DNA of 64,000 nucleotides from Nocardia australiensis (lineage in GTDB: Bacteria > Actinomycetota > Actinomycetes > Mycobacteriales > Mycobacteriaceae), in NCBI RefSeq assembly GCF_020733705.1, contig NZ_JAJFZM010000017.1, positions 558,001-622,000 on the forward strand, written 5' to 3'. The position numbers and the translations under genes were made by a program. Shown here piece after piece: positions 24,630 to 34,065 of this stretch. The notes under the pieces are model-generated. The model had not been told where the DNA came from. It did not search any database and saw nothing but the letters and a program-made list of their open reading frames with translations. Within the stretch, counting starts at the first letter, position 1, and each line of letters begins with the position of its first letter.

Positions 24630-25638
24630 TACAAGACAGGCACTCGCGATGGCGTATCACGCTCGACTGGACACGTCGTCGCGATACCTGTGGACGCTGC
24701 CGATGTTCCACACCAACGGATGGTGCTTCCCCTGGGCGGTGACCGCCGCAGGCGGCGTCCACCAGTGCCTCCGGAAGGTGAGCGCCGACGCGATCTGGAA
24801 TGCCGTCGATATCGACGGCGTCACGCATTTCTGTGCCGCACCCACGGTGCTGTCGATGATGGCCGACGTGCGTACCTCCACCAGAAAACCCCTCCAGCGG
24901 GTGCGGGTGTTCGCCGGAGGGGCGCCGCCATGGCCGGCGCTGCTGGCGCGGATGCACGACTTGGGAATCGACATCCGCCACCTGTACGGGTTGACCGAGA
25001 CGTTCGGGCCTGCTGTGGTGTCGGAATGGCAGCCCGAATGGGACGAGCTGCCACCGGATCAACGAGCACAGTTGACTGCCCGTCAGGGCATTGCCAACGT
25101 CATCGCGGAACCGATTCGAGTGCTCGACTCCACCGGCGCGGATGTGCCCGCGGACGGAAGCACGCTGGGCGAGATCACCTTGCGGGGCAACGACGTGATG
25201 CTCGGCTACTACCGCGACAACGCGGCCACCGCGGCTGCGGCAACGGGCGACGGAAGGTTTCGCAGTGGCGATCTGGGCGTCATGCACCCGGACGGCTATA
25301 TCGAACTGCGCGACCGCATCAAGGACGTCATCATTTCCGGCGGCGAGAACATCACCTCAGTCGAAGTGGAAAACACCCTGACCGATCACCCCGACATCCT
25401 CGAGGCGGCGGTGGTAGGCGCGGCGGATCCCAAGTGGGGTGAGGTACCCGTGGCGTTTGTGACCCTGCGTCCGGGCGCTTCTGTGCGCGAGCGCGAGATC
25501 ATCGAATTCGTCCGCACCCGGATCGCCCGATTCAAAGCGCCGCAACGAGTGGTTTTCCGCGACCTCCCCAAGACATCGACCGGAAAGATTCAGAAGAATC
25601 AATTGCGCACGTGGGCATCCGACGGAACCCAATCGTGA
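24630..25638 (+). pseudogene. 5'-truncated acyl-CoA synthetase (AMP-binding family)
   Basis: About 336 residues match the second two-thirds of a medium/long-chain acyl-CoA synthetase: LWTLPMFHTNGWCFPW, LYGLTETFGP, GEITLRGNDVMLGYYRDN, RSGDLGVMHPDGYIELRDR, and the terminal KTSTGKIQK with the catalytic Lys. The first about 200 residues, including the ATP-binding TSGTTG-PKG loop, are missing; homology starts abruptly at about 24630. The remaining frame is undamaged, so the truncation looks recent, but the product could not adenylate a substrate. Confidence 0.8.
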
Positions 25639-25706
25639 CGGTACTGATCGTCTGTGTCAGCGCTCTGGTTGTACGGCGGCCATAGGTCGTTCCCGGGCGC
25701 CGAACA

Positions 25707-28700
25707 TCAGTTCAATGCGACGTCATCACGGCTGACCTGAGTCTCCCCCGCTTCTCGGAGGAGAGCAGGATCGGGGTGTGCTCGGGCGTCGGCGGACCAG
25801 TAGGGAGCGTTCCACTGGTCGGCGATGACGGCGGCCCTGGCGAAGTGGGCGGCGGCCTGGTCATATCGGCCCAGGAAGAAGGCGAGTTCGCCGAGTGTGT
25901 GCGCGACCGGACGCAGGGCCAGCGAGACGCTCTCCACGCCTGCCGGGGGACCGTCGTGGTAGGGGAACAGGTCCGCGTAGATCTCCTCGGCAGCGTCGCG
26001 GTCGTTCAGCGCGACGATCGCCATCGCGCGCAGGCTCATGAGAAAGGTGAAGAAGAAGTCCGGCCGGATCGGGCTAGGTGACATGCGGGTACGGCGTGCC
26101 TCGTCGCCGCGGCCGGCGGCGTGGAGGGCGAGCACGAGCAGGTCGGCGACCATCGGGCCGAGTGTCTCGTGGAGCGTGCGCACGTCGTCCAGGTGGTCGC
26201 CGAGCGTGCCGTCGTTGAGCCGGATCGTCGCCAGCGCGAGGCCGAGGAAACCTGCGTGTACCGATCCGGCGCGTTCCATGCGTTCGGTGGCCTCAACGTA
26301 GCGGCGCTCGGCGTCGGCGAACCGGCCCTCGATGAGCACCAGGGTCGCCAGGGCGATCTCGGCGGCGCCGATCGCCTCCGGCATCCGGTAGGCGCGGGCG
26401 AGGTCGAGCGCCTCCTCGGTCACGCGGCGCATGGTCGCCGGGTCGTTGGCTGCGGCAGCTTTCGCGGCCTGGTTGAGCAGCCCGTTCACGCGGTAGACGG
26501 GCAGGTCATGCTCGACGCCGATTTCCACCAGCTCGCTGGAATAATCCTCCCTCGCCGGGTCGCGGGCCAGGATCAGGAGCGCCGCAGCCCGGAGGCGGGG
26601 GTCGGTGGCGAGGTCGAGTGCTTCCCGCGCCGCCGCCATGACCGTCGGATCGTCTTCGCCCACCAGCTCGTAGGCGTACGCGGTGAGGAGGCGGGACCGC
26701 ACCTCGGGGGCGAGGCCGGTCCGCTTCAGCAGGCGGCGCAGGCGGTCGACGATGGGACGGTCGACCGTGCCGTAGGTGCGGGCCTGCCAGGGGGTTGGCT
26801 CGGTCCAGGCGGTGAACGCGGCGATCATCAGGTCGTCGCGGCCGATCGACTCGGCGTACTCCACTGCCTGCTCGCGTGTGTCCCTGGCCGCGGCGACGGC
26901 CCCGGCCCTGATCTGCGCGCGCAGCAGTCCGCCGAGCAGGCCGACGCGCTCGTCCGGTTCGTTGGAGTTGGCGACCGCGTCGGTGAGGAGCGCCGCCGCC
27001 ACGTCGTGGGCGTAGCGCGCCTCGGCCAGCTCGGCGGCCCGCACGCAATAGCCGACTGCCTTCGGCGATCCCGCTCGCGCATAGTGATGGGCGAGCGCCG
27101 CGACGTCGCCGGTGTCCTCCAGGGCGGCGGCGATCCGGGCGTGCATCCGGGTGATCCGCACTCGGCTGATGTCGGTGATCAGCGTGTCCCTGACCAGCGC
27201 GTGAACGAACCGGACGCGGCCGGGCCCCGGCTCGTCGAGCAGTCCGGCGATGACGCCCGCGTCCAGTGCGTCGAGCACGCCGTCCTCGTCGGAGTCGGCG
27301 GCCCGCATGAGCACGTCGACCGAGCTTTCCCGGCCGGCCACCGCCGCCAGCCGCAGGACCGACACGCTGCTCTCGGGGAGTCTTGCGAGCCGGCGCCGCA
27401 GCACGTCCCGCACGCCCTCGGGGACCTGCGAGAGCGCGACCAGCGTGCCCTCCCCGTTCAGCAGCCGCGCGCTCTCCCGCACGTAGAACGGGTTGCCGCC
27501 GGTCCGGGCGGCGATCCCGGCCACAGTCGTGTCGTCGGCCTCGCACTCGGCGCGCACGAGTTCCGCGACGGCGTCGTCGTTGAGTCCGGGCAGGCCCAGC
27601 CGCAGGGGCACGGTGCGGGCGAGGGACCCGAGCGCCTCGGTGAGGCGCTCGCTCTCGTCCGCGCGGTACGCCGCGAGGACGAAGATCGGGGCCCGCGTGC
27701 CGACGCCGCCGCCGAGCAGTTCCAGTGTGGCGGCGTCCGCCCAATGGAGGTCGTCCAGGACGACGGCGACCGGCCGGTCGGCGGCGGCTGCCGCGAGCCA
27801 GTTCCACACCGCCTGCCGCAGCCGGAACCGCCCGGCCGCCGCGTCACCGTCGACCGGTGCGGAGTCCGACAGCAGCGGCGCCAGGTCGTCCGCGAACTCT
27901 CCCGCAGGAACGCTCACGGCCAGATTCCGCAGCGCCTCGACCCACGCCCACGCGGGCGGCGCACTGTCCACCTCGGGACAGCGCCCGGCGGCGACCAGCC
28001 ACCCGTCCTGTCGGAGTCGCGCGCCGAGGTGCTCGAGCAGCGTCGACTTGCCCAGCCCCGCCTCTCCGGTGACGAGCGCGACGCGCGCCCCGTCGGTGGC
28101 GGCCTCCCCGGCTGCCGCCACCAGCGCCGCAAGCTCGCCGTCGCGCCCCACGAATGTTGTCGCACGGGGCCTGTGGTTCGGAGGCGGCGGCGCGCTTGCC
28201 CGGTGCCGGGGTGTGTCTACCTGGGACGGTGGGACGGCTGCGCGCAGGACGTCCGTGCGCTGGGTGAGGATCGCCTCTTCCAGGGCCATCAGGTCCGGAC
28301 CGGGGTCGAGTCCCAGCTCGTCGGCGAAGATAGCGCGGGCCCGGCGGAGCGTGGCCAGGGCGTCGGCCTGGCGGCCGCTGCTCCACAGCGCGAGGGCGTG
28401 CATGCGCCAGCCCTGCTCGCGCAGGGGATGGTCGCGGGTGAGGCCCTCCGCCTCCGGTGCCACCGCCGCGGAGTCGCCGAGCCGTAGTCCCGCCGCGACG
28501 TGCAGTTCGCGGGCGACCAAGTGCAGCTCGTTGAGCCGGGCGGTCTCGGGGGCGGCCCACGGCTCGTCAGCGACCTCGGCGAACGCGGGTCCCCGCCACA
28601 GTGCCAGCGCCTCGCCCAGCCGAGCGCGGGCGTCACGGGGATCGGCGAGCGCACGAGCCTTGTCGAGCAGTTCCTCGAAGCGCCACGCGTCCACCGCCCC

Positions 28701-29000
28701 CGGCGGCAGCCGCAATGCGTAGCCGGGCGACGCGCTCACCAGCATGCGGGCCGGGGTGCGCGGCGGGCGGCCAGGCTCCAGAAGGCGGCGCAGGTTGGAC
28801 ACGTACGCCTGCAACGACGCCAAGGCGCGCGACGGCGGTTCACCACGCCACAGGTCCTCGACCATTCGGTCGACACTCACCACCTGCCCGCGCGCCGCCA
28901 CCAGCAGGGCCAGCACGCCGCGCTGCCGCGGTCCGCCGAGGGGAAGGGGTTCGCCGCCCACCTCGGCCGCGAACGAGCCCAATACCCGGATCAAGACCAT
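25707..29000 (-). CDS. SARP-type transcriptional activator with AAA ATPase domain
   Basis: A 1097-residue large regulator. The N-terminal winged-helix of the OmpR/SARP type is at residues 1-95 (LGGPRQRGVLALLVAARGQV), then a BTAD helical domain (about 100-250, with FADELGLDPGPDL). An AAA/STAND ATPase follows, with Walker A GEAGLGKST at about residue 310 and the acidic VLDDLHWAD as Walker B. The long C-terminal half is TPR-like. The ATG at 29000 (MVLIRVLGSF) matches normal SARP starts; a frame extending to 29480 would overlap the divergent hemerythrin gene. Proteins of this class switch on secondary-metabolite or stress genes. No obvious target is adjacent apart from the divergent hemerythrin gene. 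Confidence 0.85.
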   Translation of the reverse strand: MVLIRVLGSFAAEVGGEPLPLGGPRQRGVLALLVAARGQVVSVDRMVEDLWRGEPPSRALASLQAYVSNLRRLLEPGRPPRTPARMLVSASPGYALRLPPGAVDAWRFEELLDKARALADPRDARARLGEALALWRGPAFAEVADEPWAAPETARLNELHLVARELHVAAGLRLGDSAAVAPEAEGLTRDHPLREQGWRMHALALWSSGRQADALATLRRARAIFADELGLDPGPDLMALEEAILTQRTDVLRAAVPPSQVDTPRHRASAPPPPNHRPRATTFVGRDGELAALVAAAGEAATDGARVALVTGEAGLGKSTLLEHLGARLRQDGWLVAAGRCPEVDSAPPAWAWVEALRNLAVSVPAGEFADDLAPLLSDSAPVDGDAAAGRFRLRQAVWNWLAAAAADRPVAVVLDDLHWADAATLELLGGGVGTRAPIFVLAAYRADESERLTEALGSLARTVPLRLGLPGLNDDAVAELVRAECEADDTTVAGIAARTGGNPFYVRESARLLNGEGTLVALSQVPEGVRDVLRRRLARLPESSVSVLRLAAVAGRESSVDVLMRAADSDEDGVLDALDAGVIAGLLDEPGPGRVRFVHALVRDTLITDISRVRITRMHARIAAALEDTGDVAALAHHYARAGSPKAVGYCVRAAELAEARYAHDVAAALLTDAVANSNEPDERVGLLGGLLRAQIRAGAVAAARDTREQAVEYAESIGRDDLMIAAFTAWTEPTPWQARTYGTVDRPIVDRLRRLLKRTGLAPEVRSRLLTAYAYELVGEDDPTVMAAAREALDLATDPRLRAAALLILARDPAREDYSSELVEIGVEHDLPVYRVNGLLNQAAKAAAANDPATMRRVTEEALDLARAYRMPEAIGAAEIALATLVLIEGRFADAERRYVEATERMERAGSVHAGFLGLALATIRLNDGTLGDHLDDVRTLHETLGPMVADLLVLALHAAGRGDEARRTRMSPSPIRPDFFFTFLMSLRAMAIVALNDRDAAEEIYADLFPYHDGPPAGVESVSLALRPVAHTLGELAFFLGRYDQAAAHFARAAVIADQWNAPYWSADARAHPDPALLREAGETQVSRDDVALN

Positions 29001-29120
29001 GACCAGGGCATCGTACGCGCGGCCGCCGCTCCACAGCGTTCCAAGTCGGCTCCAAGTGCCTTCCAAACCCACGGGCGCAGTCTCAGGTACGTCGAACAGA
29101 ACAAAGAAAGGCAGGAACAG

Positions 29121-29768
29121 ATGAGCGTCAACACCCAGGACATGGAGATCGTCCACCGCGTCTTCCGCCGCGAGACGAGGCTGCTGATCGAGCTCGTCGC
29201 GGCGGTCACCCCCGGTGACACCGCACGCGCCAAGGTGATCGCCGACCACTTCCGCGACTACCAGCTGGGACTGAAGAACCACCACGAGGGCGAGGACGAG
29301 CTGCTGTGGCCGCCGCTGCTGTCCCGTGTCGATCTGGAGGCGGACATCGTCCTGCGCATGCAGGCCCAGCACGACCGCGTCGCGGCCACGGTGACCAGGC
29401 TCGACGTTGCGGTCCCGGCTTGGGAGGCTACCGCCGGGGCCGACGAGCGCGACACCCTCGTGGCGGTCCTCACCGACCACCGGGCAGTTCTACTCGAACA
29501 CCTCGACGACGAGGAGGCCACCCTTCTTCCGCTCGCGGCCGAGCACCTCACCGAAAAGGAATGGGCCTCCCTGGGCGACCACCTCGTGACCAACACCCCC
29601 AAGCTCACCCTGCTCACGCTCTTCGGCCTCGTTCTGGAGGACGCGAACCGGGCCGAGCGGGCCCTGCTTCTCTCCGTTCTCCCCGCACCGGTGCGCGGCA
29701 TCTGGCACGTCATCGGCCGCCCCCGCTACGCCCGTCACATCCGTCGCGTTCGCGCGGCCCGACCCTGA
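29121..29768 (+). CDS. Hemerythrin HHE domain protein
   Basis: A 215-residue four-helix protein with the di-iron ligands of hemerythrins: His in IVHRVFRRE, HHEGEDELLW, His in MQAQHDRV, and HLDDEE. It would bind O2, NO or other small ligands at a di-iron site in the cytoplasm. The C-terminal 40 residues (LLSVLPAPVRGIWHVIG) extend beyond the core, as in many actinobacterial members. It is divergent from the SARP regulator, which may control it. The ATG at 29121 follows AAGGCAGG. Confidence 0.8.
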   Translation: MSVNTQDMEIVHRVFRRETRLLIELVAAVTPGDTARAKVIADHFRDYQLGLKNHHEGEDELLWPPLLSRVDLEADIVLRMQAQHDRVAATVTRLDVAVPAWEATAGADERDTLVAVLTDHRAVLLEHLDDEEATLLPLAAEHLTEKEWASLGDHLVTNTPKLTLLTLFGLVLEDANRAERALLLSVLPAPVRGIWHVIGRPRYARHIRRVRAARP

Positions 29769-30067
29769 CCCTCCCCGGCACGAGGTCGACCATGGCGTGA
29801 CCAGGGTGAACACCGAACAGGTTGGTGCCCGACCTTTGGCCACCAACGCCGTGATCGCCTGGACCGCAGGCGTTTCAAGGTCTCGCGGTCGAGTAGATGC
29901 GCCGGACGGGCCGGCGCGTCGACGACGAGATCCTCACGCACATCAGCTTCGCGAACATCACTTTCATCGTCGCGATCGAGGCTGCCGGTCATATCACCGA
30001 CGCCTGCCTCGCTGTCGACGGCGGCCCCGTCTCGGCTGAAAATGCCGATCGAACAAAGGAATTCATT
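29769..30067. other. Gap with an unassigned coding remnant
   Basis: From about 29897 a plus frame reads RRVDDEILTHISFANITFIV and continues into the next gene's frame. It resembles the end of a longer protein but is too short and degenerate to assign. Nothing else is recognisable. Confidence 0.3.
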
Positions 30068-30445
30068 ATGCAGTCAATCATCGGCAGCTCCCTTGCCGCT
30101 ATCATCGGCATCGCAGTCGTCCTCATGGGCTCGAGTTTCTTCTGGGCACCGCAGGGTGCGGTCAACTTCGGTATCCCGCACACCCCCTCCCAGGACCCCG
30201 TCCTCCACGCCTGGCTGCACGTCAAGGGCGTCCGTGACATGGCCACCGGGGTGTGCATATTCATCCTGCTCGCCGCCGGCACACCCGCACTGCTCGGCGG
30301 ACTCATGCTCGCCCTCGCCCTCATCCCGATCGGGGACGCGGCGATCGTGCTCCGCAGCAAGGGGCCCAAGTCGGCCGCCTACGGCATTCACGCCGCCAGC
30401 GCAGCCGTGGTGTTGACGGTCGCGACGCTGCTGCTGACCGCCTGA
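30068..30445 (+). CDS. DUF4267-like small membrane protein
   Basis: A 125-residue protein with four hydrophobic segments (starting IIGSSLAAIIGIAVVLMG) and a conserved polar HVKGVRDMATG motif after segment 2, which is typical of DUF4267. The ATG at 30068 follows AAAGGAATTC. Function is unknown; such proteins often lie near TetR or SDR genes, and here it is followed by a NIPSNAP gene. Confidence 0.7.
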   Translation: MQSIIGSSLAAIIGIAVVLMGSSFFWAPQGAVNFGIPHTPSQDPVLHAWLHVKGVRDMATGVCIFILLAAGTPALLGGLMLALALIPIGDAAIVLRSKGPKSAAYGIHAASAAVVLTVATLLLTA

Positions 30446-30558
30446 AACCCGGTCACACAAAGCATGCGCGATCCCTGCCACAACAGAATCGGCCACGATC
30501 CACCCCGCACGCTGTCATGCCCAGCACAACCATTCGTGAATAGGAACAGAACCAGATC

Positions 30559-30879
30559 ATGAGGATCTATCAGCTCAGGGTATACACCCTATCGACGGCA
30601 GATACGCTGGAAAAATATCGGGACATCCACTATCCCCGGCATCTGACAAGCTTCCCGAAATTCGGCATCGGCTTACATGGTCTGTGGACCGACAGCGCCG
30701 ATGTGCCGAGGCTATATGCGTTGCTGTCGTTCCCCGCGGACGCGGACCCGGCCGTCATCACCGAGCAGTATCTGGCCAGTCCCGAACTGCGCGCCGATAT
30801 GGAGGGTTTCGACACAGCCGCCATCATCGAGGTGACCGCCACCCAACTCACCCCAGCCCCCGGATCACCACTGCTGTAG
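30559..30879 (+). CDS. NIPSNAP family protein
   Basis: A 106-residue dimeric alpha-beta barrel protein. The start MRIYQLRVYTL and the GLWTDS turn are typical of NIPSNAP, and FDTAAIIEVTATQL closes the fold. The family lacks a defined reaction; members occur near catabolic enzymes. The ATG at 30559 follows AGGAACAG. Confidence 0.75.
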   Translation: MRIYQLRVYTLSTADTLEKYRDIHYPRHLTSFPKFGIGLHGLWTDSADVPRLYALLSFPADADPAVITEQYLASPELRADMEGFDTAAIIEVTATQLTPAPGSPLL

Positions 30880-31314
30880 ACGCGCCGACGTGGGCCGCGC
30901 GGCGACCGCGCGGCGTCGACCACTTCTGACGCACGCCCGAGGCCAGCGAAACCTGCTGCCTCCGAGGCTGCTTTGCACTTCGCGATGCGCAGACACAGGT
31001 ATGGAAGTGTCGACTCAACGATGGATGTATCGAGCGGGTGCGGCCATCGGAGAACGCGCTGTAATCGGCATGAGCGCTCACTCGTTCCAGCTATGGCCAG
31101 CGCGAGGTGGCAGTCGAGCGTTTCGCGGATGACGCTGGAGGTCTTGGCGATCCGGGCGACGGGGTAGCGGCGTTTGCCGTGCACATCGGTCTCGTCGCGT
31201 AGCGGGCCGGGTCAGATCCCCGCCGGACTGCGAAACCAGGCACACCGCGGCGTGGCGATCGACACCGTCTATACCGGCAAGGTAAGCCCGCACGACCCGC
31301 GACGCGACCCGACG
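30880..31314. other. Degraded sequence without an intact gene
   Basis: Minus-strand fragments such as GIDGVDRHAAVCLVSQSGGD and VARIAKTSSVIRETLDCHLA look like parts of a broken gene in several frames, perhaps a mobile-element protein, but I cannot assign them. No RNA gene or clear hairpin is seen. Confidence 0.3.
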
Positions 31315-31716
31315 TCAATTGTGTTCACCCTGCCCGATTTGCCTCATCAACGCGTCCATGTCGGCATGGTCCCAGACCTCGGCGAACTTGCCGTCTTCGA
31401 GGCGATAAAGAGTGAACTCGGAAATAGTCACCCGACGACCGGTTGCCTCAATTCCACGGAAATCTCCCCGGTGGGTGCCGGTTACGGTGAAGTGCACCGC
31501 TAAATAGTCGCCGTCTGCGAGGAAGTTCCGCATCTCCCAATGCCAGTCGGGAAAAGCGGTGAAGAGCGGCAAGAATTGCGCCTCAACGGCGGCTGGATCC
31601 ATAGGGATGTCATTAACCTTGATGGTTGGTGTATAAAATGAAGCCATTCGATCAAGGTCGTGCTCATTACAGCGCTCGAGATAAGACAGGTACAGGGATC
31701 GGTGTTCGTCGCGCAT
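31315..31716 (-). CDS. SnoaL-like (NTF2-fold) protein
   Basis: A 133-residue protein of the SnoaL/ester-cyclase group: DWHWEMRNFLADGDYLAVHF, then RGDFRGIEATGRRVTISEFT, then a terminal stretch with VWDHAD. The central Trp, His and Asp residues fit the active-site layout of polyketide cyclases, although many relatives have no known reaction. A 176-bp part of this gene is repeated with no differences at 20974-21149. The gene is expressed from the 487-bp gap to its right. Confidence 0.75.
   Translation of the reverse strand: MRDEHRSLYLSYLERCNEHDLDRMASFYTPTIKVNDIPMDPAAVEAQFLPLFTAFPDWHWEMRNFLADGDYLAVHFTVTGTHRGDFRGIEATGRRVTISEFTLYRLEDGKFAEVWDHADMDALMRQIGQGEHN
31433..31667. repeat. Duplicated segment shared with 20974-21171
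   Basis: Bases 31433-31608 equal 20974-21149 and bases 31646-31667 equal 21150-21171. Both copies have the same orientation and lie about 10.4 kb apart, with the other copy missing 37 bases in the middle. No inverted ends or target duplication is seen around either copy. Confidence 0.85.
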
Positions 31717-32203
31717 GCGTTCTCACCGCCTCACGTGATCGACTCTCCTACCTTCGCAAGCATCTTAGTACTTCAGCGCTCATCCACCTGCCATTCGAGA
31801 CAGACCCTGGTCACCTCGGTGTCGGCGCCCTCGTTCGCGCTCGGCTATTCCCGCGCCTGTGCGCGTTCTATTTAGCACCGACTCCAGCTGTTTTGGTGTG
31901 GCCGAAGGTGAACTCCCGCAACAGTGTTCCTACCGTCGAGGGCGCGTACACACCGGTGAACAACTCCGGCATCCGGCCGTTCGCCGAACCTCGCCGAGTC
32001 CTCGTCGAACCTATGGAACAATCGCACCGAAAGTGTCTTCCCGAACTGCTGATGATCCTTACCTGAACAACATTCATCGCGGGTCAGAAGGTACTTTCCC
32101 ATTTCGACACGCCTTCGCTTCGGACGACGTCGGGTCGGGGCAGAACTGCGGCCGTCAGACGCCGGTATTTGGTTTGACTACACCTCTTGGAAGGCAGGCC
32201 GCC
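31717..32203. other. Intergenic gap
   Basis: A 487-bp gap with divergent promoters for the SnoaL-like and cupin genes. It has no gene I can support. At 32066-32120 it contains one copy of an imperfect repeat that recurs at 32739-32800 after the cupin gene. Confidence 0.45.
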
Positions 32204-32800
32204 ATGACCCCTACCACACCCTCGTTCTTCGAGGCACAACTTCCCGCCCTCTTAAGCGGCAGAAGAGACGCACCAGCGTTTTGGATGCTCGATATACTGT
32301 GGATTCCGCTGCTAGAGGCCCATCAAACCGGGGGTTTGTTTTCGGTCACCGAGCAGTGGATGCCGAAAGACTCTGGCGCACATACCAAGCACGTGCACAA
32401 TGTCGACGAGTGGTTTTACGTCCTCGATGGCACTGTCGACTTCGACCTCGAGGGCGATATGTCGTCGGGGCAAGATGGCGACTCTCTGTGGATTCCTCGG
32501 GGCACCGTGCACAGTTTCAACGTCACGAGCGAGGTCTCTCATGTACTCAACGGCTATACACCGGGCGGATTTGAGCAAGTGATCAAGGGGCTCGCGAGAC
32601 CGGCACCGAAGCGTGAGCTTCCCCCGAGGACTGAAGATCTAGCGCCAGAAGATGTCGCGGCAGCGCAGTTCCTGTTCAGCAACTACTGGACCGCACGAGC
32701 CGACGACCCCTGGGCGAAATTCTTCGCCCGCTGATCCCACTGAACAACATCGATCATCCCAGTTCAGAAGGCACTTCCCTCATTTCGATACCCCTCCGCC
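32066..32800. repeat. Imperfect direct repeats bracketing the cupin gene
   Basis: The sequence TGAACAACAT followed by TCAGAAGG-ACTT-CC and ATTTCGA occurs at 32066-32120 and again at 32739-32800. The second lies directly after the cupin stop. The copies differ at several positions. They may reflect an old tandem duplication or insertion. Confidence 0.5.
32204..32734 (+). CDS. Cupin-domain protein (quercetinase-like)
   Basis: A 176-residue single-domain cupin. Motif 1 reads HTKHVHNVDEWFYVLDG, giving two His and a Glu as metal ligands; motif 2 reads PRGTVHSF, giving the last His. The C-terminal stretch after PGGFEQV matches the conserved end of actinobacterial quercetin 2,3-dioxygenase-like proteins. 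The substrate is unknown. The ATG at 32204 follows AAGGCAGG. The gene is bracketed by an imperfect direct repeat. Confidence 0.7.
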   Translation: MTPTTPSFFEAQLPALLSGRRDAPAFWMLDILWIPLLEAHQTGGLFSVTEQWMPKDSGAHTKHVHNVDEWFYVLDGTVDFDLEGDMSSGQDGDSLWIPRGTVHSFNVTSEVSHVLNGYTPGGFEQVIKGLARPAPKRELPPRTEDLAPEDVAAAQFLFSNYWTARADDPWAKFFAR

Positions 32801-32814
32801 ACCGAATTGCGCCG

Positions 32815-32970
32815 GAGGTAAGGATCACCAGCAGGTTCGGGAAGGAAGCCGAGCACCGCGCCGGCACTGTCAACAAAATCGGCAAGCCCCGCGCCGCAAT
32901 CCAATGGCACGACATCACCGCAGACGGCCGCTACACCGAACTACACCGCCTTGAGCCCGCCGATAGTTAG
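32815..32970 (+). pseudogene. C-terminal fragment, possibly of an ESX-associated EspG-like protein
   Basis: A 51-codon plus frame ending in a TAG at 32968-32970 reads IQWHDITADGRYTELHR and LEPADS. The W-H/Y-D-x3-DGRY pattern resembles the end of EspG-type chaperones of type VII secretion. The upstream part is missing. The next two genes (a helical small protein and a lipoprotein) would fit that context, but the assignment is weak. Confidence 0.35.
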
Positions 32971-33199
32971 CCCGGCGGCCCGTAGCCTGGTCTCGTCCGA
33001 CGGTGGCTACATCGACATGTCGAGCAGGACACCCTGTCAGTTGCCGAGAACACATGCCGCACACCGGGTTTGACAAACGCACCGTTGACCGTAAGTCTGT
33101 CTGCACAGGACGACAGGCAAACGAAAGCAGGGGGTGTCGATTTCGATGACAAAAAAAGTGCCAATCCCAGCAGACGAGCTATTGTTGTGAGGTGATTTC

Positions 33200-33526
33200 G
33201 TGGCAACCATGGATCACTTTTACTCCGGCCTGGTAAAACAGCTATCTGATTTTCTCATCGATTTTTCGGCTGCGCTGAGCAAGCTAGCGTTTGATCTATT
33301 CTGGGAGGCTGGCGATATTATCGACGCATTGGCGAGCGCAGCCAAGGCGGTCGTGGATCAGGGTTTGAATCTCGGTGCAGCGCTGATGGCGGAGAAGGGC
33401 CTAGTCGATCAGATGAGCAGCGTTATCGATCACCCGAAATCGTACGATAATAATCAGTGGCCCCAGCTCGGGATCGATCTGATATCGATAGACACTCCTA
33501 ACTCTGAGAAATGGTCTGCGCGGTGA
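33200..33526 (+). CDS. Hypothetical helical protein
   Basis: A 108-residue protein of unknown family. Residues 10-70 are amphipathic helices with no signal peptide (LSDFLIDFSAALSKLAFDLF); the C-terminal 30 residues are polar and contain a Trp. Small helical proteins like this accompany DUF3558 lipoproteins in mycolate-containing actinobacteria, sometimes as type VII secretion partners, which is only a possibility. The GTG at 33200 follows GAGGTGA. The local base composition is less GC-rich than the surroundings. It overlaps the next gene by 16 bases. Confidence 0.5.
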   Translation: MATMDHFYSGLVKQLSDFLIDFSAALSKLAFDLFWEAGDIIDALASAAKAVVDQGLNLGAALMAEKGLVDQMSSVIDHPKSYDNNQWPQLGIDLISIDTPNSEKWSAR

Positions 33527-34065
33527 AGGCTTTTCGGTCTGTCGTTTTCGGGGGAGTTATTCTGCTGTCCGGATGCAGCCTGTCTGTGAACGCCGGGACG
33601 CCCACCACTCCTTACAGTGAGCACACTCTTCAGGAACTCTGCGACTTCGCCAAGCCATTTTTCATTCTGCAGTCCGGAGCCGTCAATCTCAGGATCGGGC
33701 TACTATTGTCAATGCCTATGTCGAGGAAGATTGAAGCGGGAAATGGATGTTTCTACCATCAGTCCGATGAGGAGGGAGGCAGGTACCTCGGAAACACCTA
33801 TCTGCGTCAGGAGCGCCAGTCACAAACCTCACAGGCCGACGATAGTACAGCCGTTCGACATATAAATGTGGACGGAGTGTCTGTCGCTCAAATGGTTCTG
33901 CCTGTACCGGAATTGCAGGATCAGGCGACCACACGCCCGCCATATAAGCTGTTCGCAAAAATTGATGGATGGGAAAGTTCGCTTGTCTTTTACCAGGGCG
34001 ATGATGCGAGTTCCGAAGCTGCCGCGAAGGTAGTTGTGGGAATGGTCCGCGCCTTGACGGGCTGA
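33511..34065 (+). CDS. DUF3558-like lipoprotein
   Basis: A 184-residue exported protein. Residues 1-22 form a lipoprotein signal with the lipobox LLSGC (Cys22), so it is anchored on the outer side of the membrane. The body carries ELCDF, CFYHQSDE and a repeated G-x-W-E pattern, as in DUF3558 proteins, with two Cys that may pair. The ATG at 33511 overlaps the stop of the preceding gene; a GTG at 33523 is an alternative. Function of the family is unknown. Confidence 0.65.
   Translation: MVCAVKAFRSVVFGGVILLSGCSLSVNAGTPTTPYSEHTLQELCDFAKPFFILQSGAVNLRIGLLLSMPMSRKIEAGNGCFYHQSDEEGGRYLGNTYLRQERQSQTSQADDSTAVRHINVDGVSVAQMVLPVPELQDQATTRPPYKLFAKIDGWESSLVFYQGDDASSEAAAKVVVGMVRALTG

Noticed and set aside
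26121..28722. Long plus-strand frames opposite the SARP regulator
   Set aside because: They are antisense shadows with skewed Arg/Gly/Ala composition and no domain signature.
25707..29480. Full-length reading of the large minus frame as a 1257-residue protein
   Set aside because: The first 160 residues have shadow-like composition and overlap the hemerythrin gene; the ATG at 29000 gives a normal SARP start.
29897..30067. Coding extension upstream of the DUF4267-like gene
   Set aside because: The ATG at 30068 has a good ribosome site and gives the normal family length; the upstream part looks like a remnant.
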